This document shows positions 15,229-24,242 of a stretch of DNA of 64,000 nt, piece after piece. Positions within the stretch are counted from its first letter, which is position 1. Every line of letters begins with the position of its first letter. The notes beneath the pieces were generated by a model. That model saw only the letters and a program-made list of their open reading frames with translations. It ran no database searches and was not told the origin of the DNA. The translations under genes were made by a program, and so were the position numbers. Source of the stretch: Bacteroidales bacterium (GTDB lineage: Bacteria > Bacteroidota > Bacteroidia > Bacteroidales > UBA932); contig JAFRXO010000051.1 of NCBI GenBank assembly GCA_017443465.1, forward strand, positions 1-64,000. The letters are read 5' to 3'.

Positions 15229-16111
15229 TTCCGGTACAGGATTTCCGGGACATGGCATAGTCTGAAATGGATCCCTTATCCACTATGACCTTGCCGGCAG
15301 CCGTGGATGCATGGATGAATCCGGTGATTCCATCATGACGGCAGGCTATAGCCATATGCGAGATATCGAGTCCGGCGATTGATGTGGTGAAGAAAATGAT
15401 ATCCCCGTCCTTGATTTTATCCTCGATGGAGCGGATCTGCGACTTAGGAATATATGTCATCGGCTCCTCGTTGAGTATGGCTTCCGTCCGGGCTATGGCT
15501 TTGAGGCGCGCTGCTGCCTCAGGATCGGTGTCAGCAGCCGCTATCTGTTTATAACTCTTGTAGTTCCGGCTCATGAAACTGAACTTGCCAGAAGACAGCA
15601 CTCCGCCCGCTTTCAGTGTCAGGTCATCTGCCAGGCCTTCTTCGACGAGGTTCCTGATCCATGCCGTCGCATAATGCAGCCTGGTCTCATAGAGTATCGG
15701 CGCAGGGCTCTCCCCTTCAGTCCCTCGGTAGCGGAGCAGCCTGACATTGTCCATATACTTTTCATATGCCGGCTCCGCTTCACGCGATGTCAGTACCGCA
15801 GCCAGACAGGTTTCCACGAAAATCATACAGTCTGTCGAAACAAACGGCATCTGTAGTTTTTCCGGTCCGTCCGGATCGAGGAGACCGGCGACATATGGGG
15901 TGCCGAGGCGCATCCGGGCTGCTTCAAGCAGCAACTTTCCGGCATCCTTCTCCGAAGATAAAGAGAGGGTTGTAATCAACTTTTCCGCCGCCTGCCTGTC
16001 AGGATCACCGGACTGAGATGCAGCATAAGCCGCAACCGGCACCACGGAAAAGGCCGCCACGGACACTGCTGCCAGCAAAGAGATTATCAGGGATTTGAAC
16101 CGCATGCCCAT
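15197..16111 (-). CDS. DUF1460 protein, NlpC/P60-like amidase fold, secreted
   Basis: About 304 residues from the ATG at 16111. An ATG at 16141 also gives an open frame, but the signal peptide (FKSLIISLLAAVSVAAFSV) starts better from the internal Met. The body has RLGTPYVAGLLDPDGPEKLQMPFVSTDCMIFVETCLAAV, where the Cys of TDC is the expected nucleophile. Later DGDIIFFTTSIAGLDISHMAIACRHDG supplies the His. This matches DUF1460, a cysteine amidase-like family of Bacteroidetes thought to act on peptidoglycan fragments or similar amides in the periplasm. Confidence 0.85.
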   Translation of the reverse strand: MGMRFKSLIISLLAAVSVAAFSVVPVAAYAASQSGDPDRQAAEKLITTLSLSSEKDAGKLLLEAARMRLGTPYVAGLLDPDGPEKLQMPFVSTDCMIFVETCLAAVLTSREAEPAYEKYMDNVRLLRYRGTEGESPAPILYETRLHYATAWIRNLVEEGLADDLTLKAGGVLSSGKFSFMSRNYKSYKQIAAADTDPEAAARLKAIARTEAILNEEPMTYIPKSQIRSIEDKIKDGDIIFFTTSIAGLDISHMAIACRHDGITGFIHASTAAGKVIVDKGSISDYAMSRKSCTGIKVVRVLPRS

Positions 16112-16235
16112 CCGGCTGCAATTTCCATTCCGCCGCGGCATATTTCAAACTAGCACACCCCGATAAAGTGCTCTCATCAGTACAAGTCGAGCCAAAAAGC
16201 ATTATCTTTGGGAACGCAAATAATCAATTACACAT

Positions 16236-17312
16236 ATGAAAAGAATCATCATCGCTGCCCTCGCATGCATCATCGCACTTTCCGGATGCACGGGCAAAAA
16301 GACTGCTGCAACTGCAACCGAGCAATGGACTCCCGAAAAGGCCACACAATGGTACGCCGGACAGCCCTGGCTCTCAGGATGCGATTACATCCCCTCCACC
16401 GCCATCAACCAGATCGAAATGTGGAGCGCTGACACCTACGACCCGAAGACTGCCGACAAGGAGCTCGGGTGGGCTGAAGAGCTGGGATTCAACACGATGC
16501 GAGTCTTCCTCAGCAGCGTTGTATATGCCAATGACCCTGATGGGTTCAAGAGCCGCGTGGATAATTTCCTGAGCATATGCTCGAATCACGGAATACGTCC
16601 GATGTTTGTCATATTCGACGACTGCTGGAACCCGGAATCAACATATGGCAAACAGCCGGAGCCCAAGTCGGGAATTCACAATTCAGGATGGCTGCAGGAT
16701 CCTTCCGTCTCGCTCCGCGCCGACACCACGGCCCTTTTCACCGCCCTTGAAGCATATGTAAAAGATGTAGTCGGAACTTTCAAGGACGACAGCCGCATAC
16801 TGATGTGGGACCTCTACAATGAGCCCGGCAACAGCAATCATGGAAACACATCCATCCCCTTGGTAAAGAATGTGTTCCGCTGGGCAAGGGAGGCCGGTGC
16901 CACCCAGCCTCTCAGCATTGGAGTGTGGAATGATTCACTGAAGGACCTCAACAAGCTTCAGCTCGCCCTTTCCGACGTCACTACATATCACAACTATTCC
17001 GGTGAGCCGGATGTGCAGCAGCATGCGATCGACACTCTAAGGAAATATGGAAGGCCCATCATCAACACGGAGTATATGGCTCGCACCCGTGGCTGTACAT
17101 TCCAGAAGATTATGCCTTTGCTGAGGCAGAACAATGTCGGAGCCCTCAACTGGGGTTTCGTCGCAGGCAAGACAAACACCATATTCGCATGGGACACTCC
17201 CCTTCCCGGCATCTCGGAGCCTGAGGTCTGGTTCCACGACATCTTCCGCCCAGACCACACTCCATTCAGCGAAGAGGAAATCGCCGTCATCAAGCAGTGT
17301 AACGGCAAATAA
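16236..17312 (+). CDS. GH5-like glycoside hydrolase, lipoprotein
   Basis: A 358-residue TIM-barrel protein with a lipobox (ACIIALSGC, lipidated Cys18). RMILMWDLYNEP-type acid/base is seen as WDLYNEP (E196), and the probable nucleophile is in IINTEYMAR (E279). The spacing fits clan GH-A, with GH5 the closest guess; the exact family is unsure. The barrel starts with WLSGCDYIPSTAINQIEMWS and GFNTMRVFLSS. It should hydrolyse a beta-linked plant or host glycan at the cell surface or in the periplasm. Monocistronic, ending at a palindromic element. Confidence 0.75.
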   Translation: MKRIIIAALACIIALSGCTGKKTAATATEQWTPEKATQWYAGQPWLSGCDYIPSTAINQIEMWSADTYDPKTADKELGWAEELGFNTMRVFLSSVVYANDPDGFKSRVDNFLSICSNHGIRPMFVIFDDCWNPESTYGKQPEPKSGIHNSGWLQDPSVSLRADTTALFTALEAYVKDVVGTFKDDSRILMWDLYNEPGNSNHGNTSIPLVKNVFRWAREAGATQPLSIGVWNDSLKDLNKLQLALSDVTTYHNYSGEPDVQQHAIDTLRKYGRPIINTEYMARTRGCTFQKIMPLLRQNNVGALNWGFVAGKTNTIFAWDTPLPGISEPEVWFHDIFRPDHTPFSEEEIAVIKQCNGK

Positions 17313-17319
17313 GAGAATC

Positions 17320-17478
17320 GGGTTGTGCGGAGGTGGCGGGGGAACTCCGTTCGCTTCGCTCACTCCGGCCCCTCCCAACGTCTCCTACGTCCCCGCGATG
17401 CGGGAACTTGTATCCGCCGGGCCCCGCCCCCTACCCTCGTGCGGGGGTGCACAAGCCCCGCGCCACCTCCGCCAACCC
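17320..17478. repeat. 159-bp GC-rich palindromic element
   Basis: Outer arms GGGTTG-T-GCGGAGGTGGCG (17320-17338) and CGCCACCTCCGCCAACCC (17461-17478) pair over 18 bp with a single bulged T. The inside holds further palindromes, such as CCCGC-GAT-GCGGG and a TTCGCTTCGCTCACTCC block, and is far richer in GC than its surroundings. It lies between convergent genes and shows no coding sense. It looks like a dispersed intergenic repeat or a non-autonomous element. Confidence 0.65.
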
Positions 17479-17533
17479 TGACCATATCCCTAGAGGCGTG
17501 TTATGTAAATAGTTGATTACCAACTATTAAAGC

Positions 17534-17568
17534 ATAGTCCCTACCCCATGAAACAGGGTAGGGACTAT
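17534..17568. terminator. Bidirectional hairpin between convergent genes
   Basis: ATAGTCCCTACCC (17534-17546) and GGGTAGGGACTAT (17556-17568) form a perfect 13-bp stem with a 9-nt loop between the convergent GH5-like and GH109 genes. A long T-run is lacking, so termination strength is uncertain. Confidence 0.6.
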
Positions 17569-17606
17569 AAGGATCTGACTGTCAGTCAGCTGGTTACATA
17601 CCACGC

Positions 17607-18962
17607 TTACAAAGCGTAGTGGAACCCGTCGATGACGTTCCAATCGCCCCTGGTGAAATCCGGGAAACGGACCGGCATGGAGCCGTTCTCAAGAGATATA
17701 CGGCTCAGTTCCTGCACGGCTGACCATTCGGCAGCGTCGTACACATCCTCATCAAGCGGAAGACCGTTGTGGAGGCAATAGATCAGCCTGTAGTCCATGA
17801 TAAAGTCCATACCGCCGTGTCCCCCGACAGTCTTGGCCTTCTCCTCGATCGCCTTGGCGAAATCAGGCCTGTAAGCAGTCAGCAGTGAGTCCATTACTTC
17901 CTCGGAAACATAGTTGTGCCCGTTGATACCCTTGACTGATATTCCCTGCTGAGGATACTTGTTGGCGAAGCCCTCAGTTCCGGTAAGCTGGTACATCCTC
18001 GAATAAGGACGGTAGGCGTAAACATTGTGCTGGACCTCTATGACCTTGTCTTTCTCGGTCTGGATCAGGCTGATAGTGTGGTCACCGTCTTTGCAATAAT
18101 CCTTGTTCCTGAACTTCTTCGCAGCAACCTTTCCGTTGTAGGACGGAGTGTCCATAGCCACCAGGTAGTCCATCTTGTCTCCCCTGTGGATGTTCAGGGC
18201 CTGGCAGATGGGGCCGAGGCCATGGGTAGGATAGTTGTCACCACGGTTGTCGATGTTGTAGTCAACCCTCCAGGTTTCGCTCCTGTCCCAATCCTCTGCA
18301 AGGAAATGGATATAGGCACCTTCAACATGATAGACTTCGCCGAACAGGCCGTGCTGCGCCATGTTCAGGGCTGACATCTCGAAGAAATCATAGCAGCAGT
18401 TTTCGAGCATCATGCAGTGACGGCGGGCCTTCTCGCTCGCATCAACCAGCTGCCAGCAATCTGCGATCGTCATTGCAGCAGGCACTTCCACTGCGACATG
18501 ATGCCCATGCTCCAGGGCATATACAGAGATGGGGACATGGTCTAGCCAGTCGGTAGCGATGTACACCAGGTCGATATCGTCCCTGTCGCAGAGTTCCTTA
18601 TAGGATTCTTCACCCAGATAGTTGTCCGCCGCAGGCAGCCCTGCCTTTTTGAGTACATCCTGGCATATGTCCAGACGCTCCTGTTTAAGGTCGCAGAAAG
18701 CCATGATCTTGACTCCGTCGAGATAGGTATAGCGCCTCACCGCGGCTGTTCCCCTGCCTCCGACTCCGACGAATGCGACACGTACGGTTTCAATGGGATC
18801 GCATTTCATTCCGAGGGCACTTTGCTGTCCCGGAGCACGTGTGGGAGCCTTGAGTTCAATTATCCCATTCTTGATCTGAGCGGGAACAGATGCCGGGACG
18901 GTCTTTGCGCATGAGACCAACACCAAAGAGCAGACAATCGCTGCAAATAAGACTTTCTTCAT
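17607..18962 (-). CDS. GH109 family glycosidase (alpha-N-acetylgalactosaminidase type), lipoprotein
   Basis: A 451-residue protein from the ATG at 18962. Upstream codons to 19067 are judged non-coding because a lipoprotein signal (LFAAIVCSLVLVSC) begins here. The Rossmann motif VAFVGVGGRGTAAVRRYTYLDG binds NAD. The blocks DIDLVYIATDWLDHVPISVYALEHGHHVAVEVPAAM, MMLENCCYDFFEMSALNMAQHGLFGEV and DNYPTHGLGPICQALNIHRGD are typical of GH109. These enzymes remove alpha-GalNAc by an NAD-dependent oxidation-elimination mechanism. It diverges from the Ser/Thr transporter gene, a suggestive pairing for mucin-type O-glycans. Confidence 0.88.
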   Translation of the reverse strand: MKKVLFAAIVCSLVLVSCAKTVPASVPAQIKNGIIELKAPTRAPGQQSALGMKCDPIETVRVAFVGVGGRGTAAVRRYTYLDGVKIMAFCDLKQERLDICQDVLKKAGLPAADNYLGEESYKELCDRDDIDLVYIATDWLDHVPISVYALEHGHHVAVEVPAAMTIADCWQLVDASEKARRHCMMLENCCYDFFEMSALNMAQHGLFGEVYHVEGAYIHFLAEDWDRSETWRVDYNIDNRGDNYPTHGLGPICQALNIHRGDKMDYLVAMDTPSYNGKVAAKKFRNKDYCKDGDHTISLIQTEKDKVIEVQHNVYAYRPYSRMYQLTGTEGFANKYPQQGISVKGINGHNYVSEEVMDSLLTAYRPDFAKAIEEKAKTVGGHGGMDFIMDYRLIYCLHNGLPLDEDVYDAAEWSAVQELSRISLENGSMPVRFPDFTRGDWNVIDGFHYAL

Positions 18963-19033
18963 ATGATAGATTATTAGTTGTGCATATGTTTGCACAAATT
19001 TAAAAAATATTACGATTATCCGCTTGTTCTCCC

Positions 19034-19041
19034 TAACTTTG
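19034..19041 (+). promoter_or_regulatory. -7 promoter box for the sstT gene
   Basis: TAACTTTG fits TAnnTTTG and lies 26 nt before the ATG at 19068. A clear -33 TTTG is not seen at 19-21 nt. Confidence 0.45.
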
Positions 19042-19067
19042 TAATAAGACATATATTTTTCATCCAT

Positions 19068-20297
19068 ATGGTGACATTATCCTCCATTCTGAAAAAATGG
19101 TCAGGCACAAGCCTCGTGGTAAGAATCCTATGCGGGCTTGTCATCGGTGCGGTCCTCGGACTGGTTTGCCCGAAGTGGACCGGAATCGGGATCCTCGGGC
19201 AAGTGTTCGTAGGCGCCCTCAAAGCCATTGCCCCAATCCTGGTGGCGCTCTTGGTAACATCTTCACTTTCAAGGGCCAAGGGTGGAATGGGGCCGCGATT
19301 CCGCACCGTTATTTCCCTTTACTTAGCTACTACCTTCATGGCCGCCATGGTCGCCGTAGCGGGCAGTTTCCTGTTCCCGGTCACCATCAAACTCAGCGGA
19401 GAAGCGGCTGCCGGGAATGCTGCTCCTGGAGGATTAGCGGACGTCTTTTCAACACTGCTGTCCAATATGGTAATGAATCCGGTCCAGGCCCTGGCTTCAG
19501 CCAATTACATAGGAATACTTTTCTGGTCGATAATACTCGGACTCGCACTCAAGATGCTCGGCTCCGTCCAGACAATCAAAGTCGTTGGAGACCTCGCGGA
19601 AATCGTCTCGACCGCAGTGAAATGGATTATCCAGTTCGCCCCGTTCGGAATACTGGGCCTCGTGTTCACTTCAGTTTCAGAGAGCGGCCTGGAGATATTC
19701 TCGGACTACGGCCGGCTTCTTCTTCTGCTGGTTGGCTGCATGCTGTTCACTGCTTTCCTCGTCAATCCTGCCATAGCCTCGGGACTCCTCCGCAAAAATC
19801 CGTATCCACTTTACTGGAAATGCTTGAAGGAAAGCGGATTGAACGCGTTCTTCACCAGATCTTCCGCAGCCAATATTCCGGTCAATATGGACCTCTGCGA
19901 GAGCCTGGGGCTGGATGAAGAGTTCTACTCAGTCAGCATTCCTCTCGGATCCACGATCAACATGAACGGAGCGGCTGTAACCATCACGGTCCTGTCCCTG
20001 GCAGTAGCCCACACTGTCGGGATTGAAGTCGGATTCGTGTCAGCCCTCATGCTCAGCCTGATTGCCACCTTGGGCGCGTGCGGAGCTTCCGGAGTGGCCG
20101 GCGGATCCCTTCTGCTGGTCCCGATGGCCTGCTCATTTTTCGGAATCGGGAACGACACCGCAATGCAGGCGGTTGCTGTCGGATTCATCATAGGCGTAGT
20201 ACAGGACTCCGTAGAAACTGCCCTCAACTCATCCAGCGACGCCTTCTTCACTGCTGTCGCTGAATTCCATGACCGCCGCAAGAAAAAGGATCAATAA
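19068..20297 (+). CDS. sstT: Serine/threonine:sodium symporter
   Basis: A 409-residue inner-membrane protein from the ATG at 19068; an upstream in-frame ATG adds 30 unlikely residues. About nine hydrophobic segments and re-entrant loops are visible. Family signatures include FFTRSSAANIPVNMDLCESLGL, FYSVSIPLGSTINMNGAAVTITVL and GACGASGVAGGSLLLVPMACSFFGI, close to SstT of the dicarboxylate/amino acid:cation symporter family. It imports Ser and Thr with Na+. Divergent from the GH109 gene. The next gene starts 1 nt after its stop, so the two form an operon. Confidence 0.88.
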   Translation: MVTLSSILKKWSGTSLVVRILCGLVIGAVLGLVCPKWTGIGILGQVFVGALKAIAPILVALLVTSSLSRAKGGMGPRFRTVISLYLATTFMAAMVAVAGSFLFPVTIKLSGEAAAGNAAPGGLADVFSTLLSNMVMNPVQALASANYIGILFWSIILGLALKMLGSVQTIKVVGDLAEIVSTAVKWIIQFAPFGILGLVFTSVSESGLEIFSDYGRLLLLLVGCMLFTAFLVNPAIASGLLRKNPYPLYWKCLKESGLNAFFTRSSAANIPVNMDLCESLGLDEEFYSVSIPLGSTINMNGAAVTITVLSLAVAHTVGIEVGFVSALMLSLIATLGACGASGVAGGSLLLVPMACSFFGIGNDTAMQAVAVGFIIGVVQDSVETALNSSSDAFFTAVAEFHDRRKKKDQ

Positions 20298-20298
20298 T

Positions 20299-21234
20299 AT
20301 GAAAATCAAGTCTTTCTTCCTTTCATTGGCTCTTCTGCCAATACTGATTTCCTGCTCCGAAGCACCGAAACCGGTCATATTCGACACAGACTGGTGGACT
20401 GATGTTGATGATGCCTGTGCATTAAGGCTCTTGCTTCAGGAAGAAAGTGAAGGTACCGTAGATTTACTGGGAGTCTGCATCTCCGCAGTGTGCGAGACAA
20501 GTGTCCCTTCCCTATCGTCTTTCCTTGACTATGAAGGGGCCGGTTCCATGCGCATTGGGGCCGACAAACAGGCAACCGACTATCCCGGCAAATCCAAATG
20601 GCACCAGACTATAATAGACAATCACCCCAAAAGGGCAGTCTCATCTATTGACGATGTCCAGGACTGCGTGGAGTTCTACAGGGACCTTCTTTCAAAGTCC
20701 AGGAAGAAAGTAGATATCATAGCCGTGGGTTTCCCAAATGCCATCTCCAGGCTTCTGGAAAGCGATCCGGAACTGGTCGCAAAGAAAGTCGGTCACCTGT
20801 GGCTGATGGCCGGAAAATACCCCGAAGGGGAGGAGCATAACTTCATCCTTACTGAAAGAAGCCGCCTTTCCGGCGAAAACATATGCTTACACTGGCCTAC
20901 GCCCGTAACACTCCTCGGTTGGGAGGTAGGAATAAAGGTCCGAGTGGGCGGTTCGCTTCCCGAAGATGACCTGCTTCACAAGGTACTTGTCGCGCACGGA
21001 AGCGCAGACGGAAGATATGCCTGGGATCCGATGACTGCATGGATGGCATGCCTCGGAAGCCCTGAGATGGCCGGTTTCAAGACCGTAACGGGGACTGTCA
21101 CTCTTGATCCTGTCACCGGAAAGAACAGCTTCATCCCGAAGGAGGACGGGCTTCACCGATATGTCATAATGGCCCATGAGCCCGGATGGTATTCCTCCGC
21201 GATTGAAGGGATCCTCCTTAAAAAACATATGTAA
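20299..21234 (+). CDS. Nucleoside hydrolase-like lipoprotein
   Basis: A 311-residue protein with a lipobox (FFLSLALLPILISC). The N-terminal DTDWWTDVDDACALRLLL is a good match to the DxDxxxDDA calcium-binding motif of the IUNH fold. VDIIAVGFPNAISRLLES, VGHLWLMAGKY and YAWDPMTAWMACLG follow at family-like spacing. IUNH enzymes cleave N-ribosides, but Bacteroidetes secreted versions near glycan genes may act on other glycosides. Here the export signal and neighbours favour a sugar-processing role. It follows sstT directly. Confidence 0.75.
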   Translation: MKIKSFFLSLALLPILISCSEAPKPVIFDTDWWTDVDDACALRLLLQEESEGTVDLLGVCISAVCETSVPSLSSFLDYEGAGSMRIGADKQATDYPGKSKWHQTIIDNHPKRAVSSIDDVQDCVEFYRDLLSKSRKKVDIIAVGFPNAISRLLESDPELVAKKVGHLWLMAGKYPEGEEHNFILTERSRLSGENICLHWPTPVTLLGWEVGIKVRVGGSLPEDDLLHKVLVAHGSADGRYAWDPMTAWMACLGSPEMAGFKTVTGTVTLDPVTGKNSFIPKEDGLHRYVIMAHEPGWYSSAIEGILLKKHM

Positions 21235-21255
21235 ACTACTGAAACTTCGACCCAT

Positions 21256-24231
21256 ATGAAACGTCTACTGTTCCTTGCACTGAGCATGATGCTTACATGC
21301 TCTGCCTGGGGAGCCGCTTACCGCCCCCAATCGGTTATCACCAGCCGTCCGGATGACCCTGCAGCCGTCTATTTCACTCCGGAAAACTTCGGATTCCAGG
21401 GTGATGGCAAGTCAGATGTCTCTGACGCCCTTCAGGCGGCCCTGAATGAAGCTAAAGGCAAGCCTAACAGCTGCGGGATACTCTTCGTCCCCGAAGGAGT
21501 CTACAGGTTGAGCAAGACCATTTACATCCCGGCACGTGTCCGCCTGATTGGATATGGCAAGAACCGGCCGCTTTTCGTACTGTCAAAAAACAGCCCAGGC
21601 TTCCAGGAAAGCACCGGGCCAAGGGATAAGGGCAAATTCCTGTTCTGGTTTATAGGAGGAGGGGCCTACCGTGGCGGAGACAGGGTCTCCGATGCGAACT
21701 CCGGCACGTTCTACAGTTCCCTTATAAACGCCGACATCAAGATTGAAGACGGGAACCCCAATGCATCCGCGATCCGGGCCCATTACGCCCAGCACTGCTC
21801 CATTTCAAATGCAGTGATCAATGTAGGGAGCGGCCGCGCCGGCCTGGTAGACATCAGCAACCATCTGGAAAACGTAGCAATATTTGGCGGGGCATATGGG
21901 CTTGACACCGATAAATCCGCTCCAGGATGGCCTATAATGCTTTTGAACACCTATTTCGAAGGACAGCGCAACAGTGCGATCCTTACTAACGAAGGCGGGC
22001 TTACGATAGTCAACACACATATAAAGAACGTTCCCGTAGGGGTAGAAATAAAGAACGGCTCTACGGACCGCCTGTTCATGGAAGACTGCCTCCTGGAGAA
22101 CGTCAGCCAGACTGGAGTAATCCTGTCAGATGCAGCCAATGCCGCCACCCAGATCAACCTCAGGTCAATCCTATGCAAGAATGTCCCACTGTTCGCACAG
22201 GAACGCAATGCGGATTACCGCATCGAAGGCAGCGGCAAATGCTACAGGGTGAACCGGGTGGTCTTCGGATCCGACCAGGCAAGCCTGGAAGACGAAGTGA
22301 GCATCGTACGTGAAGCATCAGTAGAGAAAATCGCCTCGATCCCGGTCATGACTGCTGATTCCACTCCCTTGCTTCCGGACACAGGAGAATGGGTAAACAT
22401 CAGGGATCTCGGAGCGAAAGGCGACGGCGTCACCGATGACACGGAGGTCTTCAAAAAAGCCATAGAAAACCACAAGGTCATATACATCCCACAGGGGTGG
22501 TACGTAGTCAAAGATCCGCTGTACCTGAAAAAGAACACATGCCTGATCGGACTCCATCCCGCGACTACAGTCCTTCTCGCAATGGGCGGAAATCCACAGT
22601 TCAGCGGATTCGGAGCGCCTCAGCCCCAATTGGTTACGCCACAGGGAGGAGAGAACATAGTCTGCGGCATATTCCTTAATGCCGATGCCTACAACTACCG
22701 GGCGGTAAACTGCAAGTGGATGGCCGGAGAAAAGTCCTACATGTTCGACGTAAAATTCAGCGGACACGATAAGGCTTCATTCTCATTCAACGGCCAGAGC
22801 GCGGCGAATCCGCTCGAAGAGCCTGTGGCGCCGAATGCGCAGACCCAGGACCTGATGAAGAGGGCATGGGACAACCAGCACTGGAGCCTGTGGATCACAA
22901 ACGGCGGCGGAGGTCTTTTCCGAGACATATGGACAGCTAACGAGTACAGTTCTACCGGATTGTACGTCAGCCACACATCCACTCCGGGGCGGATCTTCGG
23001 AATGTCCCTGGAGCATCATCTCCGTAACGAAGCCACCTTCCGGGATGTCTCGAACTGGAAGATCTACGATTTCCAGACAGAGGAGGAGGCCGAAGGCATC
23101 GATGTCCAGCAGATGGACCTGGTGGACTGCCATGACCTGGTATTCGCCAATTTCTTCTCCTACAGGGTGTCAAGGATGGAAAAGAGCTATCCTTCCGCCA
23201 TACGCACCTGGGACTGCAGCAACATCGAATTCCTTAACGTACACAACTACGCACATCAACGGATCAAGTTCACTTCAAATGCCAGCCTGATGGACGTGAA
23301 TTCCTCACGTGAGGCCCGCCGGTGGGAGCTCGCACGCCTTTATCTGAAGGGCGACGAGACGAGGCTGTATCCCCTGGAAAACCGCAGGGATGCAGTCGAG
23401 AAAGTGGTGTCGGGATTCGAGTTCATCGACGGACTTGCCAAGGACAGCAAGGGAAACGTCTATTTCTGCGAACAGAGGATGAGACGGATCTACAGGCTGG
23501 ATGCCAACAGCAAGAAAGTGACCTCGATAGCTGATTTCCCCTGGAATCCGGTCGCGCTGGCATGTGACACCGATGACAATCTGCTGGTAGTGGTCAAGTA
23601 TATTTCCCAGCCGGGTTACAACAACGACGACACGCGCAACGCACAGCGCCCGCTCTTCGGATGGAAAAGAAGCGGAGGACTTTGGGGATTCACATATGTT
23701 CCCAAGATATATTCGATCCGGCCGGACAACCCTGAGGACAGTTTCTCCGCACTTCCTCTCAAACCGATGGATGACCTGAAGCCCGAACGGCTTCTCTATC
23801 TTGGGAACCGTTCCATCTCATATGGGGAATTCCAGGGGAGAAACCCCGCTTCAGACTGTTTCGTAGCGCAGGACGGGCGTACTGTTATCCCCTACTATGA
23901 GGACCTTTTCCGCTGCTCATCCCTTGTCCCGGTCACTCCAGGCCAGAAACTCTGCACTATCGACGAGTATCATCAGCTGGTGTATCAGTCCGGGACAGAC
24001 GGCCATGGGCACATCCAGGACAGCAAGGTCTTCGCCTCAGGCGGAGACAGGGGCATAGCCACCGACAAAGCAGGGAGAGTCTATGTAACCGACGGAAATG
24101 TACGGGTTTACTCCGCTGATGGGAAGCTTCTTCGCACAATCGCGGTTCCGGAGCGTCCGACTTCCCTCCTCGTCGCGGATGACACCCTGTACATCACCGC
24201 AGTGACATCACTGTACCAGATAAAAATCTAG
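21256..24231 (+). CDS. Secreted double pectate-lyase-fold (GH55-like) protein with C-terminal propeller-like part
   Basis: A 991-residue protein with a signal peptide (LLFLALSMMLTCSAWG). Two pectate-lyase-3 type beta-helix starts occur: VYFTPENFGFQGDGKSDVSDALQAALNEA (about 35-65) and WVNIRDLGAKGDGVTDDTEVFKKAIENH (about 378-405). This is the tandem helix plan of GH55 beta-1,3-glucanases and related lyases. From about residue 715 the sequence changes to NHL/SMP-30-like repeats (GFEFIDGLAKDSKGNVYFCEQ), likely a beta-propeller. Substrate unproven. It sits 21 nt after the nucleoside-hydrolase-like gene. Confidence 0.75.
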   Translation: MKRLLFLALSMMLTCSAWGAAYRPQSVITSRPDDPAAVYFTPENFGFQGDGKSDVSDALQAALNEAKGKPNSCGILFVPEGVYRLSKTIYIPARVRLIGYGKNRPLFVLSKNSPGFQESTGPRDKGKFLFWFIGGGAYRGGDRVSDANSGTFYSSLINADIKIEDGNPNASAIRAHYAQHCSISNAVINVGSGRAGLVDISNHLENVAIFGGAYGLDTDKSAPGWPIMLLNTYFEGQRNSAILTNEGGLTIVNTHIKNVPVGVEIKNGSTDRLFMEDCLLENVSQTGVILSDAANAATQINLRSILCKNVPLFAQERNADYRIEGSGKCYRVNRVVFGSDQASLEDEVSIVREASVEKIASIPVMTADSTPLLPDTGEWVNIRDLGAKGDGVTDDTEVFKKAIENHKVIYIPQGWYVVKDPLYLKKNTCLIGLHPATTVLLAMGGNPQFSGFGAPQPQLVTPQGGENIVCGIFLNADAYNYRAVNCKWMAGEKSYMFDVKFSGHDKASFSFNGQSAANPLEEPVAPNAQTQDLMKRAWDNQHWSLWITNGGGGLFRDIWTANEYSSTGLYVSHTSTPGRIFGMSLEHHLRNEATFRDVSNWKIYDFQTEEEAEGIDVQQMDLVDCHDLVFANFFSYRVSRMEKSYPSAIRTWDCSNIEFLNVHNYAHQRIKFTSNASLMDVNSSREARRWELARLYLKGDETRLYPLENRRDAVEKVVSGFEFIDGLAKDSKGNVYFCEQRMRRIYRLDANSKKVTSIADFPWNPVALACDTDDNLLVVVKYISQPGYNNDDTRNAQRPLFGWKRSGGLWGFTYVPKIYSIRPDNPEDSFSALPLKPMDDLKPERLLYLGNRSISYGEFQGRNPASDCFVAQDGRTVIPYYEDLFRCSSLVPVTPGQKLCTIDEYHQLVYQSGTDGHGHIQDSKVFASGGDRGIATDKAGRVYVTDGNVRVYSADGKLLRTIAVPERPTSLLVADDTLYITAVTSLYQIKI

Positions 24232-24242
24232 GCAGGGAACGT

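Noticed and set aside
19097-19918. 273-codon frame inside sstT
   Set aside because: Out-of-frame shadow rich in Arg, Pro and Gly; the transporter frame is complete.
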